Shown: positions 5,453 through 5,992 of the stretch, one piece after another
How positions within the stretch are numbered: the stretch's first letter is position 1
How the letters are laid out: every line of letters starts with the position of its first letter
The notes under the pieces: model-generated
What the model saw: the letters and a program-made list of their open reading frames with translations, nothing else
Database searches by the model: none
Told to the model about the DNA's origin: nothing
Source of the DNA: Prosthecobacter sp.
GTDB taxonomy: Bacteria > Verrucomicrobiota > Verrucomicrobiia > Verrucomicrobiales > Verrucomicrobiaceae
Length of the DNA stretch: 5,992 nucleotides
Direction: 5' to 3'
Assembly: GCA_020216965.1 (NCBI GenBank)
Contig: JAIWOJ010000159.1
Coordinates: 1 to 5,992 of the forward strand
Position numbers and translations under genes: made by a program

Positions 5453-5992
5453 ATGCCCGAACTCGACAAAACCTACACGCCAGCCGAGGTCGAAGCCCGC
5501 TGGTATCAGCGCTGGCTCGACGACAAGTGCTTTGAAGCCGATCCCGCCCGCGTCAGCGAGAAGCGCCCGGCCTACAGCATCGTCATCCCGCCGCCGAACG
5601 TCACGGGCATCCTCACGCTCGGCCATGTGCTGAACAACACCATCCAGGACATCCTCGCCCGCCGCGCCCGCATGCTCGGGAAGGAAGTGCTCTGGCTGCC
5701 CGGCACCGACCACGCCGGCATCGCCACGCAAAACGTCGTCGAAAAGACGCTGAAAAAGCAGGGCGTCATCAAGCACCGCGACGATCTCGGCCGCGAGGGA
5801 CTCGTGGCGAAGATCTGGGAGTGGAAGGAAAAGCACGGCGGCATCATCATCGAGCAGCTCAAGAAGCTCGGCGCCTCCTGCGACTGGAGCCGCGAGCGCT
5901 TCACCTTTGACGACGACTCCAACGCCGGCGTCATGCGCGTGTTCGTCGGTCTCTACAAAAAGGGCCTCATCTACCGTGGCAAGCGCATGGTG
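5453..5992 (+). CDS. valS: Valyl-tRNA synthetase, N-terminal part (3' end beyond window)
   Basis: The 180 visible codons are the start of a class I aminoacyl-tRNA synthetase that charges tRNA-Val in the cytoplasm; complete ValS proteins run to roughly 850-950 residues, so most of the gene is missing. The N-terminus has the usual opening (LDKTYTPAEVEARWYQRW, residues 4-21). PPPNVTG (46-52) follows, then the first signature region with TLGH at 55-58, NNTIQDILARRARM (61-74) and WLPGTDHAGIATQ (81-93), which distinguish ValS from LeuRS and IleRS. CDWSRERFTFDD (143-154) and GLIYRGKRMV (171-180) also fit. The first His of the HIGH motif is Thr here. The KMSKS motif would lie past the window end. ATG at 5453 is chosen because it gives the normal ValS N-terminus; no Shine-Dalgarno sequence is present. 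Third positions are strongly G/C (51 of the first 60 codons by hand count), consistent with a well-expressed gene. Confidence 0.97.
   Translation, partial: MPELDKTYTPAEVEARWYQRWLDDKCFEADPARVSEKRPAYSIVIPPPNVTGILTLGHVLNNTIQDILARRARMLGKEVLWLPGTDHAGIATQNVVEKTLKKQGVIKHRDDLGREGLVAKIWEWKEKHGGIIIEQLKKLGASCDWSRERFTFDDDSNAGVMRVFVGLYKKGLIYRGKRMV

Noticed and set aside
5157..5633. Plus-strand open frame spanning the divergent spacer and the start of valS
   Set aside because: It overlaps two well-supported genes in other frames; its translation is Pro/Ser/Arg-rich, as GC-rich shadows tend to be.
1..5992. CRISPR array, tRNA or rRNA gene, transposase, integrase, toxin-antitoxin pair or defence island
   Set aside because: Reading both strands, I found no regularly spaced repeats, no tRNA-like cloverleaf, and no recognisable mobile-element or defence protein. 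The gene set is housekeeping plus lineage-specific genes.

Overview
This 5,992-base window looks like ordinary chromosome from a Verrucomicrobia- or Planctomycetes-type bacterium. That placement is an inference. It rests on the Gfo/Idh/MocA subtype with a GSQQRS/YDYSGG signature, a bacterial acyl-CoA-type delta-9 desaturase, the ValS variant, and a membrane protein that resembles proteins I associate with those phyla. I see no rRNA, tRNA, CRISPR array, insertion sequence, phage gene or attachment site.

Layout, left to right. (1) 2-1249 (+): a Gfo/Idh/MocA-family NAD(P)-dependent oxidoreductase whose N-terminus is cut off by the window edge. (2) A perfect 11-bp GC-rich hairpin at 1266-1291 lies between convergent genes. 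Its A-run is on the left, so it acts as an intrinsic terminator for the minus-strand unit. (3) 1312-1947 (-): a proline-rich predicted lipoprotein, directly downstream of (4) 1994-2782 (-): a TatD-family metal-dependent hydrolase/DNase. These two probably form an operon. (5) After a 178-bp divergent spacer, 2961-3803 (+): a membrane fatty-acid desaturase with all three histidine boxes. (6) 3851-4240 (-): an unrecognised small protein, perhaps a degenerate PD-(D/E)XK fold. (7) 4473-5387 (-): a multi-pass membrane protein carrying a voltage-sensor-like domain and a C-terminal coiled coil, with no visible pore. (8) 5453-5992 (+): the first 180 codons of valyl-tRNA synthetase, running off the right edge.

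The genes do not form one pathway. They are a mix of housekeeping (valS, tatD, desaturase) and lineage-specific genes (lipoprotein, small unknown, voltage-sensor-like protein). Most starts lack a Shine-Dalgarno sequence; tatD is the clear exception.

The most interesting item is the 304-residue membrane protein. Its second half has an FTxEF S2 motif and six basic residues at exact every-third spacing (R222, R225, R228, K231, R234, R237), like a channel S4 helix. A perfect-heptad coiled coil follows instead of a pore. Its first half looks like a degenerate copy of the same membrane unit without S4. The overall plan recalls Hv1-type voltage-sensor-only proteins, but the Hv1 selectivity aspartate is not visible, so function remains open.
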